From Pseudidiomarina piscicola (lineage in GTDB: Bacteria; Pseudomonadota; Gammaproteobacteria; Enterobacterales; Alteromonadaceae): DNA of 64,000 bases. Below are positions 8,162 through 18,374 of this stretch, in pieces. Within the stretch, counting starts at the first letter, position 1, and each line of letters begins with the position of its first letter. Position numbers and translations under genes: made by a program. The stretch spans positions 62,001-126,000 of the forward strand of contig NZ_CADCXY010000003.1 in assembly GCF_902806985.1 (NCBI RefSeq). Reading direction: 5' to 3'. The notes below the pieces were generated by a model. That model was not told where the DNA came from and did no database searches. It saw only the letters and a program-made list of their open reading frames with translations.

Positions 8162-8842
8162 ATGGCTAACGCAATAAGTCCAAATGTACTCAATCAGCTC
8201 AATCAGACGTCAGCCGCAGCGCAACCGGCTTCAAATAGTGAAGAAATGCGCAACAACTTCATGACGCTGTTGGTGACGCAGTTGCAAAATCAAGACCCGT
8301 TAAATCCGATGGAAAATAACGAGATGACGTCGCAGCTGGCACAGATTAACACCGTCAGCGGCATTGAGTCACTCAATGACACCATGCAGAACATCAATGG
8401 CCAAATTGAAGCGAATAAGGCTATGCAGGCGTCTAACATGATCGGCCGTGCGGTATTAGTACCGGGCCAACGTATTTTGGTGGGCGGTGAAGGTACTGAG
8501 ATCACGCCTTATGGCTTCTCGCTCGATCAACCTGCTGACGATGTCAAAGTGAACGTGTTCAATGCCAGCGGCATGCTGGTGCGCCAAATTGATCTAGGTA
8601 GTGTTGGTACGGGAACCCAAACCTTCACATGGGACGGCCAAATGCTTGACGGCAACGCCGCGCCCGAAGGTATGTACACCTTCGCCGTAGAAGCCAAACA
8701 AGGTGACCAAGCGGTGACCTCAGAAACATTTAATTACGCGCAAGTTATCGCCGTCAGCACCAGTGCTGAAAACGGCGTACGTCTCGACTTGGGCGGCATT
8801 TTTGAACCTGTGCGTCTTGAAGACGTGCGGCAAATTATTTAA
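8162..8842 (+). CDS. flgD: Hook cap / hook assembly scaffold FlgD
   Basis: FlgD caps the growing hook and is not kept in the finished structure. The protein has 226 residues. The N-terminal export/cap segment contains the diagnostic FMTLLVTQLQNQDPLNPMEN. The C-terminal half has the FlgD Ig-like/tudor pattern (LVRQIDLGSVGTGTQTFTWDG, then AAPEGMYTFAV). It is close behind flgC and 11 bp ahead of flgE. Confidence 0.95.
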   Translation: MANAISPNVLNQLNQTSAAAQPASNSEEMRNNFMTLLVTQLQNQDPLNPMENNEMTSQLAQINTVSGIESLNDTMQNINGQIEANKAMQASNMIGRAVLVPGQRILVGGEGTEITPYGFSLDQPADDVKVNVFNASGMLVRQIDLGSVGTGTQTFTWDGQMLDGNAAPEGMYTFAVEAKQGDQAVTSETFNYAQVIAVSTSAENGVRLDLGGIFEPVRLEDVRQII

Positions 8843-8853
8843 GGAGTTTTACC

Positions 8854-10032
8854 ATGGGATTTTCTCAAGCATTATCAGGGTTACGCGCTGCGGCCACCAA
8901 TTTAGATGTTGTGAGCAATAACATTGCTAACTCTCAAGTGGCCGGTTTTAAATCTGCACGCGCACAATTTGCCGATGTCTACGCCAGTGCCGAAGTTGGC
9001 TTAGGAACGCGTGTTGCCGGTATTTTTCAAGACTTCAGCGAAGGCAACCTTGAATCAACTGGGCGCAACATGGACCTGGCCATTTCCGGCAAAGGTTTCT
9101 TTCGTTTTGAACAACAAGACCAGATCACTTACTCGCGGAACGGCCAACTGACCATTGATAAAAACGGTTATATCGTCAATTCCAGCGGTGCGCGTTTAAC
9201 AGGCTATGACGGTAATGCCGAACTTGGCGGTCAGCCACAAGTGCTGCAAGTACCTTCAACTGCGATGGCGGCGAACGCCACCACTGGCGTCGAAGGTATC
9301 TATAATCTCGATGCCAATACGCCAATTCTTCCAGCGGGTGGGTTCGATAGAACGAACCCAGATACCTATTCGTATGCCAACTCCATCACCATGTATGACT
9401 CGCTTGGCAACCCGCACCCGAGCACGATGTACTTTACCAAAACTGCAGATAATGCTTGGGAAGTGCGCGTCGCACGTGGCGACGATGTAGCGCCTGAAGT
9501 GGGCACCCTCGAGTTTGATACAAATGGTCTGTTAGTGAATCAAACCGCGATGGATAGCTTCACGTTAACGCCAGGAGCGGGCGCTGCGCCAATGGACATC
9601 GGCCTTGACCTAAGTGGTACAACGCAATTTGCAAGTGCCTTTGAGCAAACCCAAATTGCTCAAGACGGCTACGTTTCTGGCTCACTAATGCAAGTCAGTG
9701 TTGATGAAAATGGCGGAGTTATCGGTACCTATTCGAACGAGCAAAAAGTAACGCTTGGTACCATCGCACTTGCGAATTTCAATAGCCTTGAAGGGCTGAA
9801 GCCTGCCGGCGGCAATGGTTGGGCTGAAACCCAGGAATCAGGTATTGCGATTCTATCGCGCCCTGGTGAAGGACAGTTCGGTTCATTGATGTCCGGTACC
9901 ATTGAGTCGTCAAACGTCGACTTAACTCAAGAACTGGTGTCGATGATCATTGCGCAGCGTAACTATCAAGCCAATGCACAAAGCATTAAGTCACAAGACG
10001 AAGCGCTACAGACAACCATGCAGTTGAAGTAG
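8854..10032 (+). CDS. flgE: Flagellar hook protein FlgE
   Basis: This is the 392-residue hook subunit. The N-terminus reads GFSQALSGLRAAATNLDVVSNNIANSQVAGFKSARAQ-like (axial motif SNNIANSQVAGFK). There is a central hook-specific region with IYNLDANTPILP and YDSLGNPHPSTMYF, and a C-terminal MIIAQRNYQANAQSIKSQDE. AAGGAG 7 nt before the ATG gives strong translation, as expected for an abundant subunit. Confidence 0.96.
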   Translation: MGFSQALSGLRAAATNLDVVSNNIANSQVAGFKSARAQFADVYASAEVGLGTRVAGIFQDFSEGNLESTGRNMDLAISGKGFFRFEQQDQITYSRNGQLTIDKNGYIVNSSGARLTGYDGNAELGGQPQVLQVPSTAMAANATTGVEGIYNLDANTPILPAGGFDRTNPDTYSYANSITMYDSLGNPHPSTMYFTKTADNAWEVRVARGDDVAPEVGTLEFDTNGLLVNQTAMDSFTLTPGAGAAPMDIGLDLSGTTQFASAFEQTQIAQDGYVSGSLMQVSVDENGGVIGTYSNEQKVTLGTIALANFNSLEGLKPAGGNGWAETQESGIAILSRPGEGQFGSLMSGTIESSNVDLTQELVSMIIAQRNYQANAQSIKSQDEALQTTMQLK

Positions 10033-10051
10033 GCTTTAGGGAGCTAGAGCA

Positions 10052-10795
10052 ATGGACTCAATGATCTATACCGCACTCAATGGCGCCCGCCAGACGCTAG
10101 ATGAGCAAACGGTGGTCACCCATAACTTGAGCAATGTATCGACCACGGGCTTTCGCGCACAGTTTGCCGCGGCACGTGCGGTGCCGGTCAATGGCCCGGC
10201 CGAGAACGCCACCAATGTGGCAACTGTTGCTGTTGCTGGGGCATTTGATAATGCCTCTGGCGCCTTACAAACCACCGGCCGCACCCTTGACGTTGCCCTT
10301 GGGCAGCAAAACTGGCTTGCGGTGCAAACTCCAGCAGGCGAAGCCTATACCAAACGCGGCGACTTACAGGTTGATGCCAATGGGCAGGTAACGGTAAATG
10401 GTATGCCGGTGCTTGGTGAAGGCGGGCCTTTAGTGGTTCCTATGGGCTCTGAACTCAGCATTGGTGACGATGGCACCATTAGCGGTATTAATTTAGGAAG
10501 CTCATCCAACGAGTTAGTCCCGTTAGACCGAATGAAACTGGTACGGGTTGAGCAGCCAACGGAGTTGGTACGCCGTGATGATGGGCTGTTCGAGGCCGCC
10601 AATGGAGGCGCCTTGGCCCAAGACGAAAACGCAAGTTTACGTTCCGGTGTCCTTGAAGGCAGTAACGTGAATGCCGTGGATGCGATGGTGGCAATGATTG
10701 ATACCCAGCGCCGTTACGAACTCAATATGAGCGTGATTAAAAAAGCAGACGAATCTGCACAGCGAGCCAATAGCTTGCTGTCTATGAAAGGATAA
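10052..10795 (+). CDS. flgF: Flagellar rod protein FlgF
   Basis: This is a 247-residue rod protein. It starts [19 protein letters not shown] with [20 protein letters not shown] and ends with [20 protein letters not shown], the axial-family termini. Length and position before flgG distinguish it from FlgG. Confidence 0.95.
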   Translation: MDSMIYTALNGARQTLDEQTVVTHNLSNVSTTGFRAQFAAARAVPVNGPAENATNVATVAVAGAFDNASGALQTTGRTLDVALGQQNWLAVQTPAGEAYTKRGDLQVDANGQVTVNGMPVLGEGGPLVVPMGSELSIGDDGTISGINLGSSSNELVPLDRMKLVRVEQPTELVRRDDGLFEAANGGALAQDENASLRSGVLEGSNVNAVDAMVAMIDTQRRYELNMSVIKKADESAQRANSLLSMKG

Positions 10796-10803
10796 TTAGC
10801 ACC

Positions 10804-11586
10804 ATGATTAAGTCTTTATGGACCGCGAAAACGGGCTTAACCGCCCAACAGCAACAACTCGATGTGATCACCAACAACTTGTCGAACGTCAATACCTCTG
10901 GCTTTAAGCGTTCGCGGGCGGTGTTTGAAGACCTGCTGTATCAAAACATGCGTCAGCCTGGGGCCATGAACAATGCCCAAGACACGCTACCTTCTGGGCT
11001 GCAGGTTGGCTCGGGTGTACGGGCTGTGGCCACCGAGCGTTTACATACCCAAGGCGCTTTAAATAATACCGGCAACTCACGTGACCTTGCGATTAACGGT
11101 AAAGGCTATTTTCAAGTGTTACAGGCCGATGGCTCACGCGCTTATACCCGCGACGGTAGTTTTCAGGTGAATCAAGACGGACAAATGGTCACGGCCAATG
11201 GGTTACCCCTCGAACCGGCTATTTTCCTGCCGGCCAATGCCTTGAGCGTGACTATCGGTGAAGACGGTATTGTTACTGTGACCCAGCCTGGCAACACTCA
11301 GGGCAACCAAGTGGGACAAATCACCCTGTCTACCTTTATGAATGACGCTGGTTTAGAGTCACGCGGCGGTAATTTATACGTTGAGACTCAAGCTTCTGGG
11401 TCACCCGTTGAAGCTCTGCCTGGCAATAACGGTGCCGGCACTTTATATCAGGGGTATGTTGAGGCCTCCAACGTGAATGTGGTTGAAGAAATGGTCAATA
11501 TGATTCAGACCCAGCGCGCTTACGAAATTAACAGCCGTGCAATTTCAACCAGCGACGAAATGCTGGCGCGTCTTGGCCAACTATAA
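10804..11586 (+). CDS. flgG: Flagellar distal rod protein FlgG
   Basis: This is the 260-residue distal rod subunit. The N-terminus reads [20 protein letters not shown] and then [21 protein letters not shown]. The C-terminus reads [18 protein letters not shown] and then S-T-S-D-E-M-L. Conserved FlgG words [16 protein letters not shown] and YTRDGSFQ are present. It lies 8 bp after flgF and 17 bp before flgH. Confidence 0.97.
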   Translation: MIKSLWTAKTGLTAQQQQLDVITNNLSNVNTSGFKRSRAVFEDLLYQNMRQPGAMNNAQDTLPSGLQVGSGVRAVATERLHTQGALNNTGNSRDLAINGKGYFQVLQADGSRAYTRDGSFQVNQDGQMVTANGLPLEPAIFLPANALSVTIGEDGIVTVTQPGNTQGNQVGQITLSTFMNDAGLESRGGNLYVETQASGSPVEALPGNNGAGTLYQGYVEASNVNVVEEMVNMIQTQRAYEINSRAISTSDEMLARLGQL

Positions 11587-11603
11587 TATTTAAGGTTGTT
11601 AAA

Positions 11604-12269
11604 ATGCTTCGCGTCGCTCTTCTAGCTATCAGTATCGGCCTTTTTCTCAGCGGGTGTGCAGGTGCGCCTGCGCCAATTGTGGTTGAGCCTTATACACCAA
11701 TTGAAGTGCCACAACGGCCTGAAGGCCAAGCCAATGGTGCTATTTTTCAGGCGCAGCAAGGCTATATTCCGTTGTTTGAAGACCAGCGTCCGCGCCTAGT
11801 TGGCGATGTGATCACCATAGTGCTAGATGAACAGGTTAATGCCACCAAATCGTCGTCGTCGAATGCAAGCCGTATCAGCAACGTCGGTGTCGACCTCGAG
11901 GGCTTACCCGATGCGCTCGATGAACTTGCCAAATATGGTTTCTCGGTTGGTAGCGCCAACGACTTTAACGGCTCTGGAGGCTCCAGTGCATCGAATCAGT
12001 TTTCGGGCATCATCACGGTGCAGGTGACGCAGGTGCTACCCAACGGCAACTTGCGAGTGCGCGGCGAAAAGCAAATGGCGATTAACCAAGGAACGGAATT
12101 CATTCGCTTCTCGGGCATTGTCAATTCACGCATGATTAGCGGACAAAATACCGTGCTCTCCACTCACGTAGCAGAAGCACGGCTCGAGTACATCGGCGAT
12201 GGTTACATCGCTGGCACGCAACGCATGGGTTGGTTGCAGCGCTTTTTTAACTACATTTCACCACTTTAA
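11604..12269 (+). CDS. flgH: Flagellar L-ring lipoprotein FlgH
   Basis: FlgH forms the outer-membrane L ring. It has 221 residues with a lipoprotein signal peptide (lipobox LSGC, Cys18). The family block RPRLVGDVITIVLDEQVNATKSS is followed by a glycine-rich loop, the LPNGNLRVRGEKQMAINQG segment, and a late IVNSRMISGQNTVLSTHVAEAR. It is in order with flgI. Confidence 0.96.
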   Translation: MLRVALLAISIGLFLSGCAGAPAPIVVEPYTPIEVPQRPEGQANGAIFQAQQGYIPLFEDQRPRLVGDVITIVLDEQVNATKSSSSNASRISNVGVDLEGLPDALDELAKYGFSVGSANDFNGSGGSSASNQFSGIITVQVTQVLPNGNLRVRGEKQMAINQGTEFIRFSGIVNSRMISGQNTVLSTHVAEARLEYIGDGYIAGTQRMGWLQRFFNYISPL

Positions 12270-12280
12270 CGGAAGCTAGC

Positions 12281-13381
12281 ATGCAGCGTTTTCTGACTCA
12301 TTTGGTTTTTATCAGCGCACTGCTCTTCGGTTCGAGCACTGCAGAGCCCATTAAGCAGCTCGCTGACTTCGCCGGCGTGCGCGATAATAGTTTGGTGGGC
12401 TACGGCTTAGTGGTCGGCCTCGATGGCTCGGGTGACCAAACCATGCAAGCCCCCTTTACCGGACAGAGCATGGTCAACATGTTGTCACAGCTGGGTGTCA
12501 GCATACCGCCGGGCACCAATATGCAATTGCGAAACGTGGCCGCGGTGGTGGTCACCACTGATCTACCCGCGTTCGCTCGCCCCGGACAACGTCTTGACGT
12601 GGTGGTGTCATCGATTGGTAACGCCAGAAGCCTGCGCGGTGGAACCTTGCTCATGACGCCACTTAAAGGCGCCGATGGCAACGTTTATGCGTTGGCCCAA
12701 GGCAACCTGCTGATCAATGGCGTAAGTGCCGAATCACAAGGCTCATCGGCCAGTATTAACCAACAGGCTGGCGGACGTATTAGCGGCGGTGCCACGGTTG
12801 AACGTTCTGTTGGGCTAGAGTTAGGCCGCGATAACGGCATGCTGCAATTGAATTTGCGTCAGCCCGACTTTGCCACCGCGCAAAATGTTACCGACGCCAT
12901 CAACCTTGAGTTTGGCTTGCAAACCGCCGAAGCACTCGACGGCGGTACCATCGCCATTCGCGGCCCAGAAGAGGCGCGCGACAGAGTTCGTTTCATGGCA
13001 CAAATTCAACAACTTGAGGTGACGCCTGCAACTGCATCGCCGCGCGTGGTGCTTAACTCGCGTAGTGGCTCTGTGGTGATAAGCGGACCGGTTACCTTGC
13101 AACCGGCGGCAGTGGCCCACGGTAATCTTTCAGTTACGATCAGTAGTCGCCCCTTTGTCAGTCAGCCTGGGCCGCTAAGCGACGGTGACACCGTGGCCGG
13201 ACAAACAGCCGATATTTCCATAGAGCAACAGCAGGGCACGTTGCGCACCGTGCAGGGTGTTGATCTACTCGATGTGGTAGATGCGCTCAATAGTCTCGGC
13301 GCTACCCCCAACGACTTAATGGCAATTTTGCAGGCGCTACATTCATCCGGTGCGTTACGCGCCGAGCTGGAGATCATTTAA
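12281..13381 (+). CDS. flgI: Flagellar P-ring protein FlgI
   Basis: FlgI builds the periplasmic P ring with the help of FlgA. It has 366 residues with a Sec signal peptide (cleavage near residue 21, GSSTA then E). Family motifs are the early VRDNSLVGYGLVVGLDGSGD, AAVVVTTDLPAFARPGQ and the late LLDVVDALNSLGATPNDLM. The stop overlaps the flgJ start by 1 bp (TAATG). Confidence 0.97.
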   Translation: MQRFLTHLVFISALLFGSSTAEPIKQLADFAGVRDNSLVGYGLVVGLDGSGDQTMQAPFTGQSMVNMLSQLGVSIPPGTNMQLRNVAAVVVTTDLPAFARPGQRLDVVVSSIGNARSLRGGTLLMTPLKGADGNVYALAQGNLLINGVSAESQGSSASINQQAGGRISGGATVERSVGLELGRDNGMLQLNLRQPDFATAQNVTDAINLEFGLQTAEALDGGTIAIRGPEEARDRVRFMAQIQQLEVTPATASPRVVLNSRSGSVVISGPVTLQPAAVAHGNLSVTISSRPFVSQPGPLSDGDTVAGQTADISIEQQQGTLRTVQGVDLLDVVDALNSLGATPNDLMAILQALHSSGALRAELEII

Positions 13382-13686
13382 TGAGTGATTTACCGCCCTT
13401 ACAAGGCGTGGCGATGGACGGTCGCCACCTGAGCCAACTAAAAAACTTAGAGCGTGAAGCGCCCGATCAAGCTGCCGCTGAAGCGGCCAAACAGTTTGAA
13501 GCCTTGTTTATTCAACAGATGATGAAAACCATGCGAGAAGCCGGCGGCAGCTCAGAGTTTTTTGATAGTAACGCCATGCGCACCTATACCGAGATGCTCG
13601 ATCAGCAATTCTCAAGTGACCTAGCGCAGCGTGGTATCGGGCTTGCCGAGCAACTGCTTGGCGAATTGCAGTATGGTGCGAAATAA
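13381..13686 (+). CDS. flgJ: Rod-assembly protein FlgJ, short form without muramidase
   Basis: The protein has 101 residues and corresponds only to the N-terminal rod-capping domain of FlgJ (AAKQFEALFIQQMMKTMREA, then MRTYTEMLDQQFSSDLAQRG, then IGLAEQL). The usual beta/gammaproteobacterial FlgJ is about 300 residues with a C-terminal peptidoglycan hydrolase; that part is absent and there is no frameshifted remnant before the sigma-28 promoter at 13690. A separate lytic enzyme must open the cell wall for the rod. Confidence 0.92.
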   Translation: MSDLPPLQGVAMDGRHLSQLKNLEREAPDQAAAEAAKQFEALFIQQMMKTMREAGGSSEFFDSNAMRTYTEMLDQQFSSDLAQRGIGLAEQLLGELQYGAK

Positions 13687-13689
13687 CCT

Positions 13690-13716
13690 TCAAGTTTTCT
13701 TACTTGCAGCCGATAG
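13690..13716 (+). promoter_or_regulatory. Sigma-28 promoter of flgKL
   Basis: TCAAGTTT, exactly 11 nt, then GCCGATAG, 28 bp before the flgK ATG. This separates the late flgKL genes from the early flgB-J genes. Confidence 0.85.
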
Positions 13717-13743
13717 TAAAGCCAGCTGCAGAGGAATTTAACA

Positions 13744-15348
13744 ATGAGCATATTTTCAATTGGGTTGAGCGGAATACGAGCTGCGCAAGCCGGACTTTAT
13801 ACCACGAGTAACAACATTAGTAATGTCGGTACCCCAGGGTATAACCGCGAAATTCTTCAACTATCTGAAAATAAAGCGCAAGGTGTGCAAGTTGATGGTA
13901 TGCAACGGCAGTTTAATCAACTGGTTGCCAACCGTCTCAATGCCGCCAGCGGCAGCCTTGAGTCCCTCGATACCTATTTCACGCAGTTGCAGCAAATCGA
14001 TAATGTGCTTGCCGATGAGCGCTCCGGCTTAAACGTTGTGATGGAGAAGTTTTTCGCCTCGTTAAGCCAAGTGGCCGGCAACCCAGCTGATTCCGCCGCA
14101 CGTGAAGGCGCAATGGGCTCTGCCAAGGTTCTCACCGCACAGTTTCGCTCGTTTGATAGCTACCTAAGCGACATCGGCGCTAGCGTTGATCGTCAATTAG
14201 CCTTTGAAGTAAACAGCGTGAATACCTTGACGGAACAAGTAGCAGCCTTAAATAAAGAAATTTTAATGGCGAAAGCAACCGTCGATGGCGCCCCCAACAG
14301 CCTGCTTAATCAGCGCGACCAACTGGTGCATGAGCTGAGCCAAAAAGTCGATATCCGTGTGAATCAGCAAGACTCAGGATCCTACAGCATCGCCCTAAGT
14401 GATGGCTCACAACTTGTGGCGGGTGATCTTGCTTCGCAGTTAAAGGTGGTGACCGACAAAGCCGATCCGTCGCAGGTGAGCATTGTACATACCGACATTA
14501 CTGGCGCCGAGAAGCCGTTGGCCGAATCGGTCTTTAATCGTGGTGCGGTAGCAGGGCTACTGGAGTTTCGCAGTGATAGTTTAAGTAAACTAGAGAACCA
14601 AGTAGGGCAAATGGTGGTGGCCTTCACCGCCGCCTTCAATGAGTTGCATAGCACGGGCGTTGACCTCAATCGTCAGCCGGGACAAGCAATGTTCTCAGCG
14701 GGCCAGACGGTAACCTATCCCCACGCCGACAACCAAAGCGCAACCACTGCAACCACCACCATCAGCGATGCGAGTGCCGTGTTAGCGACCGATTATCAAG
14801 TTCGCCAAACCGCAAGTGGCTTGCAAGTAACCCGGCTCGATACGGGTAAAGTGGTTGCCGCGAATTATGATGCCGCTACCTCGACACTTGCCTTTAACGG
14901 GTTAGAAGTCACCTTTGACGGCGCTCTAGCCGAGGGCGATAGCTTCAAGTTAAAGCCTCTTGCAGAACAAGCGGCAAATTTTGAATTGCTGCTGTCTGAT
15001 GGCGACCAAATTGCAGCTTCAGAATCAGGCGCCAGTGGCGATAACCGAATTGCGTTGGCGTTGACCCAATTACAGAGCGAACCTTTGGTGCAAGGCAACC
15101 GCAGTTTGAGCCAAGCCTACGGTGCCATTATCAATGGGGTTGGTAATCAAATGAACATTGTGCAGGCAAATAAGGCCGCGCAACAGGGGCTCACCGAGCA
15201 GTTGCAAGGGCTGCAGCAATCAGAGTCGGGGGTTAACCTAGACGAAGAAGCAGCAAACCTTATTCGCTATCAACAGTATTACCAAGCAAATGCCAAGGTC
15301 ATTGAAACCGGCACCACCTTGCTTGATACCATTCTTTCACTAAGGTAG
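13744..15348 (+). CDS. flgK: Hook-filament junction protein FlgK (HAP1)
   Basis: FlgK is the first junction protein between hook and filament. It has 534 residues. The N-terminus reads IFSIGLSGIRAAQAGLYTTS and then NNISNVGTPGYNRE. The C-terminus holds NLDEEAANLIRYQQYYQANA, the axial signature. GAGG lies 8 nt before the ATG. It is cotranscribed with flgL (10 bp apart) and served by the chaperone FlgN. Confidence 0.96.
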   Translation: MSIFSIGLSGIRAAQAGLYTTSNNISNVGTPGYNREILQLSENKAQGVQVDGMQRQFNQLVANRLNAASGSLESLDTYFTQLQQIDNVLADERSGLNVVMEKFFASLSQVAGNPADSAAREGAMGSAKVLTAQFRSFDSYLSDIGASVDRQLAFEVNSVNTLTEQVAALNKEILMAKATVDGAPNSLLNQRDQLVHELSQKVDIRVNQQDSGSYSIALSDGSQLVAGDLASQLKVVTDKADPSQVSIVHTDITGAEKPLAESVFNRGAVAGLLEFRSDSLSKLENQVGQMVVAFTAAFNELHSTGVDLNRQPGQAMFSAGQTVTYPHADNQSATTATTTISDASAVLATDYQVRQTASGLQVTRLDTGKVVAANYDAATSTLAFNGLEVTFDGALAEGDSFKLKPLAEQAANFELLLSDGDQIAASESGASGDNRIALALTQLQSEPLVQGNRSLSQAYGAIINGVGNQMNIVQANKAAQQGLTEQLQGLQQSESGVNLDEEAANLIRYQQYYQANAKVIETGTTLLDTILSLR

Positions 15349-15358
15349 GGGCTGACGC

Positions 15359-16555
15359 ATGCGTATTAGCACTATGAGTATGTACAATCAGAGCGTTGCA
15401 TCGATGAACCGTCAACAATCTGATTTCGCCGATATCAGCCAAAAGATCGCCAGCGGTAAACGCGTGGTATCCATTGCCGATGATCCGCAGGCAATGACTA
15501 AAGCCATTGATGTGCGTCAATCACAGGCGCTCAACGAACAGTTTTCCGCAGCGCGTGTCGGTGTACGCAATAATCTGTCGCAAGAAGAAAGCCTGTTGAA
15601 CTCTGTGACGGATACCTATAGCCGCGCCAAAACCTTATTAGTGCAAGCGGCCAGTGATTCGTTGTCTGATCTTGACCGTGCCTCGGTCGCCAGTGAATTG
15701 AAAGGGTTGTATCAATCCCTTGAGGGGCTGGCAAATACTCGTGATGCCAATGGTCAGTACCTATTCGCCGGCTATGCCGACGACACCGCACCTTTTGCCA
15801 AAGACGCCAACGGCTCGTTGAATTATATTGGCAGTACCGACGTGCGCGAGCAACAGGTCGATAGTGAGCGACGCATGGCGGTTGGCCATAGCGGTGACGA
15901 GATTTTTGCCGCGGTACACCCAAGCGCGAGTTATGGCTTTCAAGCCGCGCAAGATAATCAAGGTTCGCTGAAAGTTGGTAACCTAGCGATTATCGACCCA
16001 AACCATGTAAATTTCGGTCAAAAATATGATATTAGCTTTGAAACGAATGCCGGTCAGCTGCAGTACCGTGTCAATAATGGCCAAGCCCAAGACTATGCCT
16101 CACCTATGACGCTGGCGCTTGATGGCGTTGAAGTTGAACTTACCGGCACACCAACGGCGGGTGATAGCTTAAGTGTTGGCCGCGGAGCCGACTTACCCAC
16201 CAACATTTTCAAAACGATGGAAAATGTCATTGCAGTTCTCGACAAACCAGCAGCAGATGATGCCAGTAAAGCGCAGCGCGCGAACCAGATCCGTTCGGCC
16301 ATGCAGCAGTTTGATAATGGCCTCGATAATGTGTTGACCAAGCGCGCTGAATTAGGGGCGCGGTTAAACGAACTTGATAGCCTGGATGTGATCAGCGGCA
16401 ACCAAACCTTGGCGAATGCACAAACCACCTCTGATTTGACGGACCTTAACTATGTTGAGGCAAGTGCTGAATACAGTCTGCGCATTGTTGGTTTGCAAGC
16501 AGCACAACAGACCTTTGCCTCAATGAAAGATATGAGCTTATTCAAATTTCTCTAG
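15359..16555 (+). CDS. flgL: Hook-filament junction protein FlgL (HAP3)
   Basis: This is a 398-residue, flagellin-like junction protein. The N-terminus MRISTMSMYNQSVASMNRQQ and the segment ISQKIASGKRVVSIADDPQA are typical of FlgL. The C-terminal helix SDLTDLNYVEASAEYSLRIV closes the D0/D1 domain. Its stop is 3 bp from the convergent fliR stop, so no long intergenic terminator exists here. Confidence 0.95.
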   Translation: MRISTMSMYNQSVASMNRQQSDFADISQKIASGKRVVSIADDPQAMTKAIDVRQSQALNEQFSAARVGVRNNLSQEESLLNSVTDTYSRAKTLLVQAASDSLSDLDRASVASELKGLYQSLEGLANTRDANGQYLFAGYADDTAPFAKDANGSLNYIGSTDVREQQVDSERRMAVGHSGDEIFAAVHPSASYGFQAAQDNQGSLKVGNLAIIDPNHVNFGQKYDISFETNAGQLQYRVNNGQAQDYASPMTLALDGVEVELTGTPTAGDSLSVGRGADLPTNIFKTMENVIAVLDKPAADDASKAQRANQIRSAMQQFDNGLDNVLTKRAELGARLNELDSLDVISGNQTLANAQTTSDLTDLNYVEASAEYSLRIVGLQAAQQTFASMKDMSLFKFL

Positions 16556-16558
16556 GCG

Positions 16559-17338
16559 CTAGACTAAGAATAAACTATCAAGAAACTGAAAACCGAGCTG
16601 GAACAGGGCTTGTAAATAAGCCCCTAGCTCGGTCATTAACACCACCAACAACACCATTCCCAGCGTTAGTGACATCGGAAAACCGACCGAGAACACGGTT
16701 AGCTGCGGCGCTGAGCGATTCAGTATGCCTAAGGTTAAATTGACGATAAGCAGCGCGCCAAACACCGGCAACGCCAGCAATATACCTGAACTAAAGACCA
16801 CGCTACCAAAGCGTACGATGGCCATGAAAATATCACTGGGTAAACTTGCCACACTGGCAATCGGTAGCCACGCGAACGAGCGAACGAGGGTTTCAATGAG
16901 TAGTAAATGACCATCGATAGTGACAAACATTAAGCTCGAGAAGACAAAGAAAAAGCGCGATAAAATCATCGTGTTGGTGCCACTGTCGGGCGAGAAAAAG
17001 CTCGCAAAGGCAAGCCCCATCTGTAAGCCAATGTACTCACCAGCAGCTTGAATCGCAGCAAAAATAATCTGCATCACCACACCGATAGCAGCGCCTATCA
17101 CTAGTTGCTCAACGATAATGCCAAAGCTGGCCCATGAGAACAGCGGTACCTCGGGCATCGGTGGTAACAACGGGCCAACCAGAATGCTAAGAATAGCGAC
17201 CACCGCTAGTTTGACGCGATTAGGAATGCTGGAGTGGCTAAGAATGGGCGCACTGATAAAAAGTCCAGTAAAGCGACAGAAGGGCCAAAAAAATAGGCTT
17301 ATCCAGCTTTCAAGTTCGGCGAAAGTGACCGTTACCAT
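16559..17338 (-). CDS. fliR: Flagellar export gate protein FliR
   Basis: FliR is an inner-membrane component of the type III export gate, forming the helical FliP5Q4R1 complex. It has 259 residues with about six hydrophobic segments (for example FWPFCRFTGLFISAPIL near the N-terminus and LTLGMVLLVVLMTELGAYLQ near the C-terminus), matching the family. It is last in the fliF-to-fliR series, 8 bp after fliQ. Confidence 0.95.
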   Translation of the reverse strand: MVTVTFAELESWISLFFWPFCRFTGLFISAPILSHSSIPNRVKLAVVAILSILVGPLLPPMPEVPLFSWASFGIIVEQLVIGAAIGVVMQIIFAAIQAAGEYIGLQMGLAFASFFSPDSGTNTMILSRFFFVFSSLMFVTIDGHLLLIETLVRSFAWLPIASVASLPSDIFMAIVRFGSVVFSSGILLALPVFGALLIVNLTLGILNRSAPQLTVFSVGFPMSLTLGMVLLVVLMTELGAYLQALFQLGFQFLDSLFLV

Positions 17339-17346
17339 ACCCGCAC

Positions 17347-17616
17347 CTACTGAATCATATTAGGAATATTGGTAAATAAACGAGTGGTAAAGTCGATAAT
17401 AAGCTGCAACAGGTAGGGGCCAAGTATTACCAGAACCGTCAGTACGCCAAGAATTTTCGGAATAAAAGACAGGGTCATTTCGTTGATTTGCGTTGCCGCT
17501 TGAAACAAGCTTATCAGCAACCCCAGCCCCAACGCGGTAAGCAATAGCGGGCCGGCTAAATGCAATGAGACGAGCATGCCTTGATAAGCGATGGTCATTA
17601 CGGTTTCGGGCGTCAT
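17347..17616 (-). CDS. fliQ: Flagellar export gate protein FliQ
   Basis: This 89-residue protein has two membrane helices. It has the family start (MTPETVMTIAYQGMLVSLHL) and the mid motif LISLFQAATQINEMTLSFIP, which is diagnostic. It is placed between fliP and fliR as in most flagellar loci. Confidence 0.97.
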   Translation of the reverse strand: MTPETVMTIAYQGMLVSLHLAGPLLLTALGLGLLISLFQAATQINEMTLSFIPKILGVLTVLVILGPYLLQLIIDFTTRLFTNIPNMIQ

Positions 17617-17624
17617 AGGCGGCT

Positions 17625-18365
17625 CTAAAAGTAGAAACTGTTAGCAAGTGAACCGATCAGCAACTGCCAGCCATCGACCAACACGAATAACATGAGTTTA
17701 AAGGGTAGCGAAATAGTCGCTGGCGGTACCATCATCATACCTAGCGCCATCAGTACACTGGCGACCACTAAGTCGATAATTAGAAACGGAATAAAAATAG
17801 TGAAGCCGATTTGAAAGGCGGTTTTTAGCTCACTGGTGACAAACGAGGGCACCAGCACCTGAAAAGGCACATCTTCAGGGCCAGCAAGGGGCCCGACCGC
17901 CGCCAGTTCGGTAAACATGGCTAAATCAGATTCACGGGTTTGGGCCAACATGAACTCACGCAGTGGGCCGCCGGCTGTTTCCAGAAACTGTTGAAAGCCA
18001 ATGGTGTCTTGACTAAATGGCAGCCAAGCGAGCTCATAAATCTCAGTAAATACCGGGCCCATAATAAAGAACGTAAGAAACAGCGCTAACCCCAAAAGGA
18101 CTTGATTCGGCGGCGCCGATTGGGTGCCCATCGCGGTACGCAGCAGGCTAAAAACAATGACGATTCGAACAAAGCAGGTCATCATTAACAGCACTGCAGG
18201 CAGAAAGGTTAGGCTGGTTAAAAATAATAGGGTTTGCAGCGGTAACGACCATTGCTGTCCGTCGGCCGTTTGTTCGATGCTGGGGCCGGGAATACTTTGT
18301 GCCCATAATGTTTCAGGCATCAGCAACGCAAGTAACGCTAGCAGAATAATGACACTTCTAATCAC
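17625..18365 (-). CDS. fliP: Flagellar export gate protein FliP
   Basis: This is a 246-residue inner-membrane protein with a cleavable N-terminal signal sequence (ending near TLWAQ) and four further membrane segments. Conserved blocks: [40 protein letters not shown], and late [15 protein letters not shown]. The start is GTG at 18365. Confidence 0.97.
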   Translation of the reverse strand: MIRSVIILLALLALLMPETLWAQSIPGPSIEQTADGQQWSLPLQTLLFLTSLTFLPAVLLMMTCFVRIVIVFSLLRTAMGTQSAPPNQVLLGLALFLTFFIMGPVFTEIYELAWLPFSQDTIGFQQFLETAGGPLREFMLAQTRESDLAMFTELAAVGPLAGPEDVPFQVLVPSFVTSELKTAFQIGFTIFIPFLIIDLVVASVLMALGMMMVPPATISLPFKLMLFVLVDGWQLLIGSLANSFYF

Positions 18366-18374
18366 CGCAAATCC

